DNA of 64,000 nt from Planctomycetaceae bacterium (lineage in GTDB: Bacteria > Planctomycetota > Planctomycetia > Pirellulales > Pirellulaceae), in the NCBI GenBank assembly GCA_016794985.1, contig JAEUIQ010000066.1:1-64000 (forward strand). Reading direction: 5' to 3'. The notes below the pieces were generated by a model that had not been told where the DNA came from, did no database searches, and saw only the letters and a list, made by a program, of their open reading frames with translations. This document shows, one piece after another, positions 62,441 to 64,000 of this stretch (its first letter is position 1; every line of letters starts with the position of its first letter). The position numbers were made by a program, and so were the translations under genes.

Positions 62441-64000
62441 ATGTTCCACTTCCTAATTCTTGTCTCGGCACTGCTGGGAACTCTAACCGTTTCGTGTGTT
62501 CAAGTCAGCTTGGCACAGCAACCTTCCTCGCCGCCTTCCTCGGCGCGACAAATTGATTTTGATACTCAGATTCGCCCCCTCCTTTCCGACCGATGTTATA
62601 CTTGCCACGGCCCGGACGAAGAATCTCGCGAGGCGAACTTGCGACTTGACTTGGGTACGAATCTTCACGGACAGTTGTCGGAATCCAACGGCAGACCAAT
62701 TCTTGATCCTGGCCAAGCGCAAGCCAGCGAATTGTACCTTCGCCTGTTGGCCGAAGACCACGAGCGAATGCCACCGGCCGACAGCGGCCTGAGCCTGACC
62801 GCTGATGAAATCAACGTGATCAAGCAATGGATCGACGAAGGAGCTGTCTGGGACCGACATTGGTCATTCCAGCCAATTCCAGACGAAACAGCGGTCCCAC
62901 AAGTCACCGATCCTGCTGGGTGGATTCAAAATCCCATTGATGCGTTCGTCCTTGAGCTAATTCAGGCTCGGGGCCTCCGTCCGGCTTCCGCGGCGGCCGA
63001 TCACCATCTCTTGCGTCGAATGTATTTGGATTTGATTGGCCTACCGCCGACGATCGAGGAGGTCCACACTTGGGCGAAAGTTCCCAAGCCAGAACGATGG
63101 GCGAAAGTCGCCGACCACTTGCTCGCCAGACCGGAATTTGGTCAGCGAATGGCCAGCGATTGGTTGGATGTCGCACGTTACAGTGACACTTACGGCTATC
63201 AAGTCGATCGCGAGCGTTTCGTTTGGCCTTGGCGAGATTGGGTCGTCCAAGCCTTCAATGAGAACATGCCTTTCGATCGCTTCGGCACGCTGCAATTGGC
63301 GGGCGATCTGCAACCCAACGCCACCTTTCAAGAAATCTTGCCCACCACTTTTAGCCGCTTGCACCCCCAAGAAGTTGAAGGTGGCAGCATCGAGGAAGAA
63401 TTTCGAATGAAGTACGTGTCCGATCGGACCGAGACTTATGGCATGGCGTTTCTCGGCATGACCTTCGAATGCAGTCGCTGCCATAACCATAAATACGATC
63501 CGATCTCGCAAAGCGATTACTATCGCTTGACCGCATTCTTCGACAATATCGATGAAGCAGGTTTATACTCTTACTTTACCGATTCTGTTCCGACCCCAAC
63601 GGCGGTCATCCCCGATGCAAACTTGGAAAAAGAAGCGGACCTTCTCAAAGCACAGATCGCCGCGCAAGAAAAATCCATGTCCGATCAATTATCGCGGATT
63701 TTGGAAACACAACCATGGCGACCACCCAGTGCGGGTTTGGAATCAACGCCGTCACAAACGGCACCGACCACCGGCACCCAAAATGAAGCGGCGTCGCCAT
63801 CAAGCACTGGCCCCGCGTCACCTTTGCCAGAAATCGACGGTCAGATCGCCTTTTTGTCGTATGACTCCGCAGCGAAGTGGCCGGAAAATTCTGAAAATCG
63901 CTTGGTTCCGTTTGATGTCGGTACTGCCCCGCACCAGCGTCAAGCCGTCGAGTTGTCGGGCGATGAAGCCGTCAGGCTGGACGTGGGAAACTTCCGACGC
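62441..64000 (+). CDS. PSCyt1/DUF1549 cytochrome protein, cut by window end
   Basis: The first 520 residues of a planctomycete cytochrome family protein; the frame stays open to the window end. A signal peptide ends near SLAQ. The Planctomycete cytochrome C domain has the heme motif C-Y-T-C-H. DUF1549 follows, with the NPIDAFVLELI start, MYLDLIGLPPTIEEV, and a second CxxCH in CSRCHNHKYDPIS. After a Ser/Thr/Pro-rich linker, the segment starting at EIDGQIAFLSYDSAAKW looks like the beginning of a LamG-type insert. Complete relatives continue with DUF1553. The start ATG 62441 lacks a strong ribosome-binding site. Confidence 0.9.
   Translation, partial: MFHFLILVSALLGTLTVSCVQVSLAQQPSSPPSSARQIDFDTQIRPLLSDRCYTCHGPDEESREANLRLDLGTNLHGQLSESNGRPILDPGQAQASELYLRLLAEDHERMPPADSGLSLTADEINVIKQWIDEGAVWDRHWSFQPIPDETAVPQVTDPAGWIQNPIDAFVLELIQARGLRPASAAADHHLLRRMYLDLIGLPPTIEEVHTWAKVPKPERWAKVADHLLARPEFGQRMASDWLDVARYSDTYGYQVDRERFVWPWRDWVVQAFNENMPFDRFGTLQLAGDLQPNATFQEILPTTFSRLHPQEVEGGSIEEEFRMKYVSDRTETYGMAFLGMTFECSRCHNHKYDPISQSDYYRLTAFFDNIDEAGLYSYFTDSVPTPTAVIPDANLEKEADLLKAQIAAQEKSMSDQLSRILETQPWRPPSAGLESTPSQTAPTTGTQNEAASPSSTGPASPLPEIDGQIAFLSYDSAAKWPENSENRLVPFDVGTAPHQRQAVELSGDEAVRLDVGNFRR

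Noticed and set aside
1..64000. tRNA, rRNA, transposase, integrase or phage genes
   Set aside because: Intergenic stretches were read on both strands and no cloverleaf, ribosomal or mobile-element hallmark was recognised; a covariance-model scan was not possible.

Overview
The window looks like a chromosomal segment of a marine-type planctomycete, most likely a member of the Pirellulaceae (Rhodopirellula relatives). This rests on family content, not on any marker-gene comparison: PSCyt1/DUF1549 and DUF1592/1588/1585 cytochromes, several sulfatases including a double one, PQQ-type beta-propeller proteins with Asn-Pro-Phe-Gly runs, a planctomycete-style ACT-domain protein, and very long, loosely packed genes on both strands. 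I found no tRNA, rRNA, CRISPR array, transposase or phage gene.

Layout. The left edge (1-394) is non-coding and repeat-bearing. Positions 395-8086 hold the most unusual locus. A short SecA-like ATPase reads leftward, divergent from three rightward genes: a GAF/membrane-fusion (HlyD-like) protein, a PqqD-like/M50 zinc-protease/HlyD fusion, and a second HlyD-like adaptor with a signal peptide. A two-domain Clp/Hsp100-like ATPase converges on this cluster (8312-10669). I read 395-8086 as a candidate export or peptide-processing apparatus that does not match any standard secretion system; no substrate is visible in the window.

10699-12579 is a RimK-type glutamate ligase with a retropepsin-like partner. 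12977-22317 is a run of secreted degradative enzymes: an M14 carboxypeptidase-S9 dipeptidyl peptidase fusion, an M3 oligopeptidase and a tandem double sulfatase, packed with gaps of 32 and 0 bp. 22534-24066 is a secreted endonuclease/phosphatase-fold enzyme, and 24073-28170 a 1365-residue protein of unknown function. 28966-34416 carries an NPFG-rich propeller protein, a metallophosphoesterase, a HEAT-repeat lipoprotein and a sodium/solute symporter.

34714-44041 mixes a nucleotide kinase, a zinc-ribbon acyl carrier protein, a membrane-anchored sulfatase, a MurE-like ligase without the usual diaminopimelate motif, and a redoxin-glycosyltransferase-endonuclease III operon. 44056-52845 is mostly housekeeping: TypA/BipA, a PQQ-propeller protein, a DUF368 lipid-carrier transporter, ispE overlapped by a zinc-ribbon-containing spoVG, a coiled-coil zinc-ribbon protein, a methyltransferase, a thioesterase and an ACT protein.

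52846-54125 is a gene-free block with three related, hairpin-prone repeats built on a 10-bp motif. 54126-62118 carries a cytochrome/DUF1592 protein overlapping an N-end-rule aminoacyl-tRNA-protein transferase, a mercaptopyruvate-type sulfurtransferase, FxsA, an alcohol dehydrogenase-SDR pair, and a response regulator one base away from a HemQ-type heme synthase. The window ends inside a PSCyt1/DUF1549 gene beginning at 62441.

All functional calls come from reading motifs by eye. Start codons were adjusted where a Shine-Dalgarno sequence, signal peptide or overlap favoured a shorter protein, and each adjustment is stated.
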